Shown piece by piece: positions 24,071 to 32,126 of a DNA stretch of 64,000 nt. The stretch covers positions 1-64,000 of the forward strand of contig NZ_FLSP01000041.1 in assembly GCF_900091315.1 (NCBI RefSeq), in the 5' to 3' direction. The notes below the pieces were generated by a model. It did not search any database, was not told the origin of the DNA, and saw only the letters and a list, made by a program, of their open reading frames with translations. This DNA is from Streptomyces sp. DI166 (GTDB lineage: Bacteria > Actinomycetota > Actinomycetes > Streptomycetales > Streptomycetaceae). Numbering within the stretch: position 1 is the first letter of the stretch; each line of letters opens with the position of its first letter. Position numbers and translations under genes: made by a program.

Positions 24071-24958
24071 TCACGCCGAGACGTAGCTCAGCCGGAACAG
24101 GTCCTGGGCGCGCTCCAGGTCCCGCTCCGTGCGCAGCTGAACCTCCAAGTCTCCCGTGCCATGGTGGCCGAGCCCGGCCACGTCCCGGGTAAATCCGGGC
24201 ACCAGATCCACGGCCGTCGGATCCGCTTTCAGGTAGACCAGCACCTTGGTCTGCTGGGGTGGGATGAGGCAGGCGAAGTTCCGCAGCCGCTGATAAGCGC
24301 GGTACTGCTTGCGCTGCACCCGGGTGATGCCGGCGCCCAGACCGACGAGGACCTCGTCGACCGCTGCCGCTAGCTCGGCCATCGCACCGCCCTGCTGCCG
24401 AACCGGCAGACCGGGCGCGCTGCGGCGTGCCCGCTTGGCCTTACCCGTGTGCCCGATGACCGAGGCCACGGTCTCAAGGCTGAAGTGGTCGCTGCCGAAG
24501 TACCGGTAGCGGACCAGGTCGATTGAGCGCCGGTGCTCACGTACGGCGTGCACGTCGTAGCGGGTGAAGTCGCCAGCCACGCAGATCAGCCGCGGTGCGC
24601 TCCACAGGATCTGGGACGCGGCCGTCACCCCGAGCCGGTCGCGAACCAGACTGCGGAAGTCGCTTTTGTGGCTCATCAGCCAGGCCATGTAAAAGAGGCC
24701 CTGGTTGATGACCCCGGCGTCAGTACCCCGCTTGTACTCGACGATTACGGGCGCCCCGTTCTCGTCGAGCCCCAGCGAATCGATGCGCCCACCGTCGACG
24801 CAGTCGATCACATACTCGCTCGCGAGGAAGGTGACACCCAGCATCGCCTCCATGTGCGCCTCGACGAGATCCTGCACATCCGCCTCGACAGCAGCAAGAC
24901 GCGGCGTGACCTCAGTCACGCCGCTATTCGTCGTGTGGAACAGCTTCAGCCCCGACAC
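24071..24958 (-). CDS. NucS-like/DUF5655 nuclease-fold protein
   Basis: Protein of 295 residues on the minus strand. Residues about 20-130 resemble the NucS/RecB-type PD-(D/E)xK core: VEAHMEAMLG, GGRIDSLGLDENGAPVIVEYKRG (Asp, then E-x-K), INQGLFYMAWL. The C-terminal part (VLVYLKADP, PGFTRDVAGLGHHGTGDLEV) is DUF5655-like. Such proteins are DNA-end or branched-DNA nucleases by analogy; activity is untested. It is the only minus-strand gene of the accessory part and sits at its right edge, like cargo. About 75 bases separate its 3' end from the last plus-strand frame. Confidence 0.8.
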   Translation of the reverse strand: MSGLKLFHTTNSGVTEVTPRLAAVEADVQDLVEAHMEAMLGVTFLASEYVIDCVDGGRIDSLGLDENGAPVIVEYKRGTDAGVINQGLFYMAWLMSHKSDFRSLVRDRLGVTAASQILWSAPRLICVAGDFTRYDVHAVREHRRSIDLVRYRYFGSDHFSLETVASVIGHTGKAKRARRSAPGLPVRQQGGAMAELAAAVDEVLVGLGAGITRVQRKQYRAYQRLRNFACLIPPQQTKVLVYLKADPTAVDLVPGFTRDVAGLGHHGTGDLEVQLRTERDLERAQDLFRLSYVSA

Positions 24959-25483
24959 CTTCCCTCCTCGGCTAGGAGATCGACAACGTCGGGCGGGTGC
25001 AGATTTGATTCCGAACGGGGGCCACGGAGCCGTGAAGAGACCGTGCAGATTGAAGCCTCTTCCTGCCCACCCGTTGCACAGTCACCGCACTATCCGAAGC
25101 CCAGGTAAGAACGAAGGGTCCGATCCCCAGGACTCGGACCCCCTCTGAACTGCATATTTGCCAGATCGGCGACATGGTGACACATCACCCGCTACACGCT
25201 GCAGCGGAATTCGGCCACCGCACGAACGCCCACGCCGCCCGGCGGCGACCAAGCCCGCCGCGATCCTCCCAGCCAGGGGCACGCACAGTGACGACTCCGC
25301 CTGCGAGACGCAGTGAGACCGAGCACCCAACAGCCAGGCTTGACGCTCCATCATATTTGGCCGCGACTGCCTGACGATCCATCAGGACATGCGTCAAACG
25401 TGCGTCACGTGCGTCAAATATGCGTCAAGATATCGCTCGTAACGCACACAACGCCCATAACGCACACTCGACTAAACCGCAGG
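24959..25483. other. Intergenic region at accessory/core boundary
   Basis: No credible gene in 525 bases, which are less GC-rich than the flanks. It holds the promoter side of the 24071 gene, an 8-bp stem hairpin (25116-25123 with 25134-25141) without a T-run, and a cluster of short direct repeats near 25390-25470. No tRNA gene or long direct repeat typical of an attachment site is recognisable here. Confidence 0.6.
25390..25427 (+). repeat. Four phased TGCGTCA heptamers (iteron-like)
   Basis: TGCGTCA occurs at 25390, 25401, 25410 and 25421, spaced 11, 9 and 11 bases, about one helical turn each. Two TAACGCAC copies follow within 50 bases. Same-face spacing suggests cooperative protein binding. 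Confidence 0.75.
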
Positions 25484-26815
25484 TCAGGCGCCCTTTGCGG
25501 CAGGCTCAAGGATCGCGACGCACTCGACATGATGCGTCATCGGAAACAGATCGAACACCCGAAGCGTCCGCACCCGATACCCCCCGTCCCGGAAGTACCC
25601 CAAGTCCCGCGCCAGCGCCGCCGGATCGCAGGCCACGTACGCGATGCGCCGCGCGCCGAGCCCCGCCAGATGGGCCACCGTCTTGCGCCCGGCCCCCGCC
25701 CGCGGCGGGTCGAGGACGATGAGGTCGACCTCCGTGATGCCCGTGCGCGGGAGGACCGACTCGACCTTGCCCTGTTCGATACGGACCCGGTCGAAGTCGG
25801 CGAGGTTGTGGCGGGCGTCCTCCACCGCGCGCTTGCCGGACTCGATGCCGAGGACCGCGCCGGTCTCGCCGAGGCGGTCGGCGAGGGCGCCGGCGAAGAG
25901 GCCGACGCCGCAGTACAGGTCGAGGGCCGTCTCGCCCTTGCGCGGCAGCAGGCCCTGCATCACCGCCGTGACGAGGGTGTCGGCCGCCTTCGGGTGGACC
26001 TGCCAGAAGCCGCCGTTGCCGACCCGGTAGGTACGGCCGTCGGCGCGTTCGCGGACGAACGGGCGGCCGTGGACACGGTGGACACCGCCGTCCTTCTCGC
26101 CGACCCGGAGGACGGAGACCGGCTTGTCCAGCTCCACGATGGGCAGGCGGGCTCCGGGGCGCGGGGTGAGGATCACCTGGCGGTCCTGCGAGCCCGTCGC
26201 CGCGATCGCCTCGACGGACTCCATCCCGGACCAGTCCCGGCGCTCGATGCCGAGTTCGCTGACCCCCTCCGCCGCGATCATGCAGTGGTCGATCGGCTCG
26301 ACCTCGTGCGAGCGGTGGCGGCGCAGACCGGCGCGGCCGGACTCGGCGTCCACCGCGTACTGCACGCGCGTGCGCCACTGCGGCACCTGGCCCGCGGGCA
26401 GCTTGTCGCCCTCGGCGGGCATCACCGTGCCGTCCCAGCCGGCCTCCTCGGGTGTGAGCCCGGCCAGCCGCTTGAGCTGCTCGGCGACGACCTCGCCCTT
26501 CATCCGCCGCTGCGCGCCCGGCTTGGCGTGCTGCCAGTCGCAGCCGCCGCAGCGGCCGGGACCGGCGTAGGGGCAGGGCGCCTCGATGCGGTCCTTGGAC
26601 GCCGAGAGCACCTCGACCGCGTCCGCGCGCAGGAAGCGGGCGCCCTCCTCGCCCTCGGTGACCCGGGCCACGACCCGCTCACCGGGCAGGGTGTGCCGGA
26701 CGAAGAGCACCTGGCCCTCGTCGGTGCGGGCGATGCAGTGGCCGCCGTGGGCGACCGGCCCGACCTCGACCTCGTACTCCTCCCCCACCAGCGACTTCTT
26801 CGGTTCTGCCTGCAT
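25484..26815 (-). CDS. RumA/TrmA-type RNA m5U methyltransferase
   Basis: Start at ATG 26815 (MQAEPKKS); an upstream in-frame ATG at 26866 would add 17 unconserved residues. 443 residues. N-terminal TRAM-like beta barrel, then CPYAGPGRCGGC, which fits the 4Fe-4S ligands of RumA-type enzymes. SAM fold LDLYCGVGLFAGAL, catalytic Cys in AYVACDPAAL, and C-terminal FPMTHHVECVA. It methylates uridine C5 in tRNA or rRNA; the exact site cannot be read. This is the first core gene right of the accessory region. Confidence 0.9.
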   Translation of the reverse strand: MQAEPKKSLVGEEYEVEVGPVAHGGHCIARTDEGQVLFVRHTLPGERVVARVTEGEEGARFLRADAVEVLSASKDRIEAPCPYAGPGRCGGCDWQHAKPGAQRRMKGEVVAEQLKRLAGLTPEEAGWDGTVMPAEGDKLPAGQVPQWRTRVQYAVDAESGRAGLRRHRSHEVEPIDHCMIAAEGVSELGIERRDWSGMESVEAIAATGSQDRQVILTPRPGARLPIVELDKPVSVLRVGEKDGGVHRVHGRPFVRERADGRTYRVGNGGFWQVHPKAADTLVTAVMQGLLPRKGETALDLYCGVGLFAGALADRLGETGAVLGIESGKRAVEDARHNLADFDRVRIEQGKVESVLPRTGITEVDLIVLDPPRAGAGRKTVAHLAGLGARRIAYVACDPAALARDLGYFRDGGYRVRTLRVFDLFPMTHHVECVAILEPAAKGA

Positions 26816-26870
26816 GGCGGGGTGACTCCAGAGAGGTGAGAGGTACGGCTCGGGACAACAGCCCACCAGT

Positions 26871-28919
26871 CTACGGCTGCTTCGAGGACTCCTTGCCCGG
26901 CTCCACGGCCGGACCGCGCCGCACCGAGCCCGGCGCGTTCCACTCCGACCGCTTGCGGGCCCGCTTCTTGGCGGCCTCGGAGGACTGGAGCTGGTAGGGC
27001 ACGGACGTCACCATCACACCCGGCGTGAACAGCAGCCTGCCCTTCAGGCGCAGGGCGCTCTGGTTGTGCAGCAGCTGCTCGTACCAGTGGCCCACCACGT
27101 ACTCGGGGATGATCACGGACACGGCGTCGCGCGGCGACTCGCGCCGCAGGTTCTTGACGTACTCGATGATCGGCCGGGTGATCTCCCGGTACGGCGAGTC
27201 CAGGACCTTCAGCGGGACGTCGATGCCGCGCCGCTCCCACTCGGCGTTGAGGGCGCGGGTCTCGGCGGCGTCGACGTTGACGCTGAGCGCCTCCAGGGTG
27301 TCGGTGCGCATCAGCTTGGCGTAGGCCAGGGCGCGCAGCGTCGGCCGGTGGATCTTGGAGACGAGGACGATGGAGTGCACCCGCGAGGGGCGCACCATGT
27401 CGTCGCTGGGGCCCTCGGGCGCGGCGATCTCGTCGGCGACCCGGTCGTAGTGCCTGCGGATCGCGGACATCGTCGCGTAGAAGATCACCATGCCGAGCAG
27501 CGCGACCCAGGCGCCGTGCGTGAACTTGGTGACCAGGACGACGACCAGGACCAGGCCGGTGAAGAAGGCGCCGAAGGCGTTGATGGCGCGGGAGCGGAGC
27601 ATGTGGCGGCGCTTGGCGCGGTCGGTCTCGGTGCGCAGGTGCCGGTTCCAGTGCCGGACCATGCCGGTCTGGCTGAGCGTGAAGGCGACGAACACGCCGA
27701 CGATGTAGAGCTGGATCAGGCGCGTGGAGTCGGCGCCGTAGACCCAGACCAGCAGGGCGGCGGCGCCGGCCAGCAGCACGATGCCGTTGGAGAAGGCGAG
27801 GCGGTCGCCGCGGGTGTGCAGCTGGCGGGGCAGGTAGCGGTCCTGGGCGAGGATCGAGCCGAGCAGCGGGAAGCCGTTGTACGCGGTGTTGGCGGCGAGG
27901 AAGAGGACCAGCGCGGTGGCCGCCGCGAGCAGGACGAAGAAGAAGGTGTCCTCGCCGAAGACGGCGGCGGCGACCTGTGCGATCACCGGGTGCTGGACGT
28001 AGTCGCCGCCGACCGGCACGCCGTCGTGGAAGAGGTCCTTGGCCGGGTTCTCCGCCATGTGCACGTTGGTGGCCATGGCGAGCGCGATGATGCCGCAGAA
28101 CATGGTGACCGCGAGCAGGCCCATCATGGCGAGCGTGGTCGCCGCGTTCCTCGACTTGGGCTTGCGGAAGGCGGGCACGCCGTTGCTGATCGCCTCGACG
28201 CCGGTGAGGGCGGCGCAGCCGGAGGAGAAGGCGCGCAGCAGCAGGAAGACCAGGGCGAACCCGGCGAGGCCCTCGTGCTCGGGCTTGATCTCGTAGTCCG
28301 CGGTCGGCGAGGCCATCGTCTCGTCGAGGACCACGCCCCGGAACGCGCCCCAGGCGATCATCAGGAACACACCGGTGACGAAGACATAGGTCGGGATGGC
28401 GAAGAGCTTCCCGGACTCCTTGACCCCGCGCAGGTTCATCAGCGTCAGCAGCACGATGATGCCGACGGCGCAGGCGACCTTGTGCTCGACGACGAACGGC
28501 ACGGCCGAGCCCAGGTTCTCCACGCCGGAGGAGATCGACACCGCCACGGTCAGGACGTAGTCCACGAGCAGCGCGCTGGCCACGGTGAGCCCGGCCCGGG
28601 GGCCGAGGTTGGTGCCCGCGACCTCGTAGTCGCCGCCGCCGCTCGGGTAGGCGTGCACGTTCTGGCGGTAGGAGGCGACCACCGTGAACATCAGGACGAC
28701 GACCGCGACCGCGATCCAGGGGCTGAAGTGGTAGGCCGACACGCCCGCGATGGACAGGACCAGCAGCACCTCGCCGGGTGCGTACGCCACCGAGGACAGC
28801 GGGTCGGAGGCGAAGACGGGAAGTGCGATGCGCTTCGGCAGGAGCGTTTCGCCGAGCCGGTCGCTGCGCAGTGCGCGCCCGATCAGAATCCGTTTGGGCA
28901 CGTCGGTCAGTTTGGACAC
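26871..28919 (-). CDS. KimA-family (APC superfamily) potassium importer
   Basis: Start chosen at GTG 28919 (SKLTDVPKRILIGRALRS); GTG 28958 is possible. 682 residues, about 12 membrane helices, then a cytosolic C-terminal domain. From memory it aligns well with B. subtilis KimA: SSVAYAPGEVLLVL, SYRQNVHAYPSGGGDYEVA, LLVDYVLTVAVSISSG, FSSGCAALTGVEAISNGVPAF and near the end HWYEQLLHNQSALRLKGRLL. KimA is a high-affinity K+ symporter inhibited by c-di-AMP. The divergent neighbours are two TrkA-type subunits, which supports a K+ role over amino-acid transport. Confidence 0.82.
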   Translation of the reverse strand: MSKLTDVPKRILIGRALRSDRLGETLLPKRIALPVFASDPLSSVAYAPGEVLLVLSIAGVSAYHFSPWIAVAVVVLMFTVVASYRQNVHAYPSGGGDYEVAGTNLGPRAGLTVASALLVDYVLTVAVSISSGVENLGSAVPFVVEHKVACAVGIIVLLTLMNLRGVKESGKLFAIPTYVFVTGVFLMIAWGAFRGVVLDETMASPTADYEIKPEHEGLAGFALVFLLLRAFSSGCAALTGVEAISNGVPAFRKPKSRNAATTLAMMGLLAVTMFCGIIALAMATNVHMAENPAKDLFHDGVPVGGDYVQHPVIAQVAAAVFGEDTFFFVLLAAATALVLFLAANTAYNGFPLLGSILAQDRYLPRQLHTRGDRLAFSNGIVLLAGAAALLVWVYGADSTRLIQLYIVGVFVAFTLSQTGMVRHWNRHLRTETDRAKRRHMLRSRAINAFGAFFTGLVLVVVLVTKFTHGAWVALLGMVIFYATMSAIRRHYDRVADEIAAPEGPSDDMVRPSRVHSIVLVSKIHRPTLRALAYAKLMRTDTLEALSVNVDAAETRALNAEWERRGIDVPLKVLDSPYREITRPIIEYVKNLRRESPRDAVSVIIPEYVVGHWYEQLLHNQSALRLKGRLLFTPGVMVTSVPYQLQSSEAAKKRARKRSEWNAPGSVRRGPAVEPGKESSKQP

Positions 28920-29075
28920 AACAGAGGATCGTAGGCGTTCGAACGGGCTGTCGCCCACCCGCCACCCCTGTTCCACCGGCCCCCGCACTCCCGTTCCCCC
29001 GGGCCCCTGCCCTCCGAGTGAAATCGCCGGTGGCGCGGCTGCGGGTGCCACGGCGCACGGCATCGGCATGCCTAT

Positions 29076-29115
29076 ATGACTAAACCCGCCCGCTTTGATG
29101 ACTAAACCCGCCCGC
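29076..29115 (+). repeat. 18-bp direct repeat, 22-bp period
   Basis: ATGACTAAACCCGCCCGC occurs at 29076-29093 and again at 29098-29115, in the divergent region between the KimA-type gene and trkA. Each copy would encode MTKPAR, but neither opens a convincing gene. Possibly duplicated regulator sites. Confidence 0.8.
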
Positions 29116-29159
29116 GTTCCCGGCCGTTGGCCCGCCCCTCGGCCGCCCCTGGAGGCCCC

Positions 29160-29255
29160 ATGGACACCACCGCCCAGCTGATCGGCGCCGCCGCCGCGCT
29201 CGTCGCCCTCGGAATCCTCACCCTCGCCAGCGTCCGCAGCATCAGCCGCCGCTGA
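29160..29255 (+). CDS. 31-residue membrane microprotein
   Basis: ATG 29160 stands four bases after a perfect GGAGG (29151-29155). The frame of 31 codons reads MDTTAQLIGAAAALVALGIL, then TLASVRSISRR, ending at TGA. It is one hydrophobic helix with a positively charged C-terminus, so probably a single-pass inner-membrane peptide. Placed between KimA-type and TrkA genes, it may modulate K+ transport, but nothing shows this directly. Confidence 0.6.
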   Translation: MDTTAQLIGAAAALVALGILTLASVRSISRR

Positions 29256-29380
29256 TCGGTCCAGGTCCCGGGCAACCGTGCACGGGGGTGCCGTCGTCCT
29301 AGTGCGCGTGTGTAGCTTGGGCGTCGATCTGAGAACCTGATCTGGCTGAGCTGTATCTCTTGACATCTGGAAGGACGGTC

Positions 29381-30052
29381 GTGCACATCGTCATCATGGG
29401 CTGCGGACGCGTGGGGTCCGCTCTCGCCCAGACCCTGGAGCAACAGGGGCACACGGTCGCTGTGATCGATCAGGACCCCACCGCCTTCCGCCGGCTCGGC
29501 CCCGGTTTCGGCGGCCGCCGGGTCACCGGCATCGGCTTCGACCAGGACACCCTGCGCGAGGCCGGCATCGAGGAGGCCGGTGCCTTCGCCGCGGTCTCCA
29601 GCGGTGACAACTCCAACATCATCTCCGCGCGCGTGGCCCGCGAGATGTTCGGTGTGGAGAACGTCGCGGCCCGGATCTACGACCCCCGCCGCGCCGAGGT
29701 CTACCAGCGCCTCGGCATCCCGACCGTCGCGACCGTGCGCTGGACCGCCGACCAGATGCTGCGCCGTCTGCTCCCCTCGGGCGCGGAACCGCTGTGGCGC
29801 GACCCCACCGGCGGGGTGCAGCTCGCCGAGGTGCACACCTCCCCGGCCTGGGTGGGCCACAAGATCAGCAGGCTCCAGGAGGAGACGGGCGTCCGAGTGG
29901 CGTTCCTGACCCGCCTGGGCGAGGCCATCCTGCCCAGCTCGCAGACGGTGCTGCAGGAGGGCGACCTGGTGCACGTGATGATGCGGGTCGACGAGGTCGA
30001 CAAGGTCGAGGCGGCGTTCGCCCAGGGTCCCGAAGAGGAGGGCGGTCACTGA
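29381..30052 (+). CDS. trkA: TrkA-type K+ uptake regulatory subunit (first)
   Basis: GTG 29381 behind GGAAGGA; 223 residues. RCK-N Rossmann domain starting HIVIMGCGRVGSALAQTLEQQG with the NAD-binding G-x-G-x-x-G and acidic VIDQDP, then an RCK-C domain (about 140-215, SSQTVLQEGDLVHVMM). TrkA/Ktr proteins gate potassium channels in response to nucleotides, including c-di-AMP at RCK-C in some species. Overlaps the second trkA by one base (TGATG). Confidence 0.92.
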   Translation: MHIVIMGCGRVGSALAQTLEQQGHTVAVIDQDPTAFRRLGPGFGGRRVTGIGFDQDTLREAGIEEAGAFAAVSSGDNSNIISARVAREMFGVENVAARIYDPRRAEVYQRLGIPTVATVRWTADQMLRRLLPSGAEPLWRDPTGGVQLAEVHTSPAWVGHKISRLQEETGVRVAFLTRLGEAILPSSQTVLQEGDLVHVMMRVDEVDKVEAAFAQGPEEEGGH

Positions 30053-30729
30053 TGAGGGTCGCCATTGCCGGTGCCGGCGCCGTCGGCCGCTCGATCGCGG
30101 GCGAGCTGCTGGAGAACGGCCACGAGGTCCTGCTTATCGACAAGGCGCCGACCGCCATCTCGGTCGAGCGCGTGCCCCAGGCGGAGTGGCTGCTGGCCGA
30201 CGCCTGCGAGATCACGTCCCTGGACGAGGCGGCGCTCCAGCGCTGCAACGTCGTGATCGCCGCCACCGGCGACGACAAGGTGAACCTGGTCATCTCCCTG
30301 CTGGCGAAGACGGAGTACGGCGTCCCGCGCGTCGTCGCCCGCGTCAACAACCCCAAGAACGAGTGGCTCTTCAACGAGTCCTGGGGCGTCGACGTGGCCG
30401 TCTCCACCCCGCGCCTGATGTCCGCCCTGGTCGAGGAGGCGGTGAGCGTCGGCGACCTGGTCCGGCTGCTGCGCTTCAGCCACGGCGACGCCAACCTGGT
30501 GGAGCTGACCCTGCCCGAGGAGTCGGCGCTGGCCGGCACCCAGGTCGGCGATGTGGAGTGGCCGCAGGACACCTCGCTGGTCACGATCATCCGTGGTACC
30601 CGGGTGCTCACGCCGACCCGGGAGGACTCCCTGGAGGCCGGCGACGAGCTGCTGTTCGTGGCCGCGCAGGCCCGCGAGGAACAACTGGAGGACCTGCTCT
30701 CCGTGCGCCGCGAGGACGCTAAGGGCTGA
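30052..30729 (+). CDS. trkA: TrkA-type K+ uptake regulatory subunit (second)
   Basis: ATG 30052; 225 residues. RCK-N: RVAIAGAGAVGRSIAGELL with VLLIDK; RCK-C: AGTQVGDVEWPQDTSLVTII and GDELLFVAA. Paired TrkA homologues (CeoB/CeoC in mycobacteria) are typical of actinobacteria and may form a hetero-ring. No TrkH/KtrB pore gene is next to them, so the KimA-type permease across the divergent promoter or a distant channel may be the partner. A strong terminator follows. Confidence 0.92.
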   Translation: MRVAIAGAGAVGRSIAGELLENGHEVLLIDKAPTAISVERVPQAEWLLADACEITSLDEAALQRCNVVIAATGDDKVNLVISLLAKTEYGVPRVVARVNNPKNEWLFNESWGVDVAVSTPRLMSALVEEAVSVGDLVRLLRFSHGDANLVELTLPEESALAGTQVGDVEWPQDTSLVTIIRGTRVLTPTREDSLEAGDELLFVAAQAREEQLEDLLSVRREDAKG

Positions 30730-30742
30730 GGGTTACGACAGG

Positions 30743-30777
30743 AAAGGGCGCCCCGGGATCTCCCGGGGCGCCCTTTT
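30743..30777 (+). terminator. Rho-independent terminator after trkA pair
   Basis: A 16-bp perfect stem (30743-30758 with 30761-30776) and TTTT on the right. The AAA on the left side means it could also end the opposite-strand DUF3159 transcript. Confidence 0.85.
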
Positions 30778-30883
30778 CACTGCACGATTCAGTTGCCCGA
30801 GCTTCACTGCACGATTCAGCTGCCCGAGCTTCACTGCATGATTCAGCTGCCCGAGTTCCGCTGCACGGTTCAGTTGCCCGAGC
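30776..30883 (-). repeat. Four tandem 27-bp units at the end of the DUF3159 gene
   Basis: Units at 30776-30802, 30803-30829, 30830-30856 and 30857-30883, each differing by one to four bases. The unit nearest the gene carries its last codons and stop (GN-stop at 30870); the other three repeat that end, each with the same in-frame TGA. Thus the tail of the gene was copied three times downstream of itself. Confidence 0.92.
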
Positions 30884-31589
30884 GGGCCTGCGCCTCGCGC
30901 TCCTTCTCGGCCTTCTCCGCCGCTTCCATCTCCGCGAAGACGTCGATCGGCGCGGGCGCCTTCGCGAGGAAGACCCACGTCAGCCAGACGGCGAGCAGGA
31001 ACGGCGGGATCTTCAGGGCGACCAGGACCCAGCCCAACTGGGTGGTGTCCGCCCACCAGTAGAGCGGGAAGAGGACGGCGCACTTGGCGAGCAGGATCGT
31101 GCCCCAGGCGTAACTGGCCTTGGCGTACGCCTTCTTGCGGCCGGGGTTGCGCGTGCGCCAGGAGAGGTTCTCCTTGAACACCGGGCCGAGGATCAGTCCG
31201 ATCAGCGGAACACCGCACAGCGTGGTGATGATGTACGCGAGCCCGAGGCCGAGGGTGTAGAGCATGCCCGGCAGGTAGAAGTCCTTGGCGTTGCCGGTCA
31301 TCATCGCGAAGACGACACCGAAGGCGACCCCGAAGACACCGCTGAAGGCGTGCTTGACGGTGTCCCTCATCGCCAGCCGGACCACGACCAGGACCAGCGA
31401 CACCGCGAGCGCGGCGATCGCGGACATGTGCAGGTTCTTGTTGATCGTGTAGATCGTGACGAAGAGGAGTCCGGGCAGCACCGTCTCGACCATGCCGCGC
31501 ATGCCGCCGAAGGCTTCGAAGAGCGCGGCCTCCGTCACCGCGCGCGAATCGTGCTGGGCCTCCTGGGTCGGCTTGTCGAGCGACGTCAC
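30870..31589 (-). CDS. DUF3159 membrane protein
   Basis: GTG 31589; 239 residues. Five or six hydrophobic helices (VETVLPGLLFVTIYTI, ALAVSLVLVVVRLAM, MLYTLGLGLAYIITTL), flanked by NPGRKKAYAKASYAWG, and an acidic/charged tail. Matches the actinobacterial DUF3159 family from memory; function unknown. Three bases separate its start from the OB-fold gene stop, so the two form an operon. The 3' end is tandemly duplicated. Confidence 0.85.
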   Translation of the reverse strand: MTSLDKPTQEAQHDSRAVTEAALFEAFGGMRGMVETVLPGLLFVTIYTINKNLHMSAIAALAVSLVLVVVRLAMRDTVKHAFSGVFGVAFGVVFAMMTGNAKDFYLPGMLYTLGLGLAYIITTLCGVPLIGLILGPVFKENLSWRTRNPGRKKAYAKASYAWGTILLAKCAVLFPLYWWADTTQLGWVLVALKIPPFLLAVWLTWVFLAKAPAPIDVFAEMEAAEKAEKEREAQARSGN

Positions 31590-31592
31590 CGG

Positions 31593-31991
31593 CTACTCCC
31601 GTCCGAGCGGTCTCAGTTCGTATTTCGGATTGAACAGCACCCGGCGGCCCCGGCTCATGGAGACCCGGCCCGATGCGATCAGCTTGCGCCCCGGCTCGAT
31701 GCCCACGATGGAGCGTCTGCCGAGCCACACCACGTCCAGTGCGGCGGAGCCGTCGAACAGTTCGGCCTCCAGGGCCGGGACTCCGGCACGCGGCCGCAGG
31801 GTGACCGTGCGCAAGGTACCAGTAACGGTGACTATCTGTCGGTCCTGGCAGTCACAGATACGCGTGCAGCCGGCGGTGTCGGCGTCCTCTCGCAGTTCCT
31901 CGGACTCCAGGTCCTCCTGCGACGAGGAGAGCCGGTCAAGCATGCGCCGGAACCGGCCCACCGGCTTTTCGGAACGAGGAACAGAACTCAT
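31593..31991 (-). CDS. OB-fold nucleic-acid-binding domain protein
   Basis: ATG 31991; 132 residues. After a charged leader, the segment CQDRQIVTVTGTLRTVTL, LEAELFDGSAALDVVWLG, GRKLIASGRVS forms an OB barrel like the tRNA-anticodon/RecG-type wedge. Probably binds single-stranded nucleic acid; its actinobacterial orthologues are conserved beside DUF3159. A TetR gene starts divergently 135 bases away. Confidence 0.85.
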   Translation of the reverse strand: MSSVPRSEKPVGRFRRMLDRLSSSQEDLESEELREDADTAGCTRICDCQDRQIVTVTGTLRTVTLRPRAGVPALEAELFDGSAALDVVWLGRRSIVGIEPGRKLIASGRVSMSRGRRVLFNPKYELRPLGRE

Positions 31992-32073
31992 GTCTGAAGC
32001 GTACCGGGGTGCTCCGACACCTACGTACCCGCCGGATCCGGGCTCCAACCAAGGGTGAGCATACTTCGAGTTG

Positions 32074-32088
32074 CCTAAAGTCTTTAGG
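32074..32088. promoter_or_regulatory. Palindromic operator candidate CCTAAAG-T-CTTTAGG
   Basis: A 15-base perfect palindrome lies 38 bases before the tetR-family start and between divergent genes. Flanking bases extend the symmetry (TT left, AA right beyond one mismatch). AT-rich centre in a GC-rich genome and the position suggest the autoregulatory site of the TetR protein. Confidence 0.65.
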
Positions 32089-32126
32089 AAACTGCACAAT
32101 ATGTTTCGGTAAACGAGAGGACATTC

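Noticed and set aside
24025..24075. Truncated gene starting at ATT 24025 behind GAAAGG
   Set aside because: Spacing of 13 bases and only about 20 convincing codons before the opposite-strand gene; too little evidence.
25108..25150. tRNA 3' end as attachment site
   Set aside because: The hairpin GGGTCCGA/TCGGACCC lacks T-loop bases, an acceptor stem and a CCA-like end.
27066..28934. Plus-strand frame opposite the KimA-type gene
   Set aside because: Asp/Gly/Arg/Val-rich shadow of membrane-helix codons.
30776..30883. CRISPR array
   Set aside because: Units are directly adjacent without spacers and derive from a gene end.
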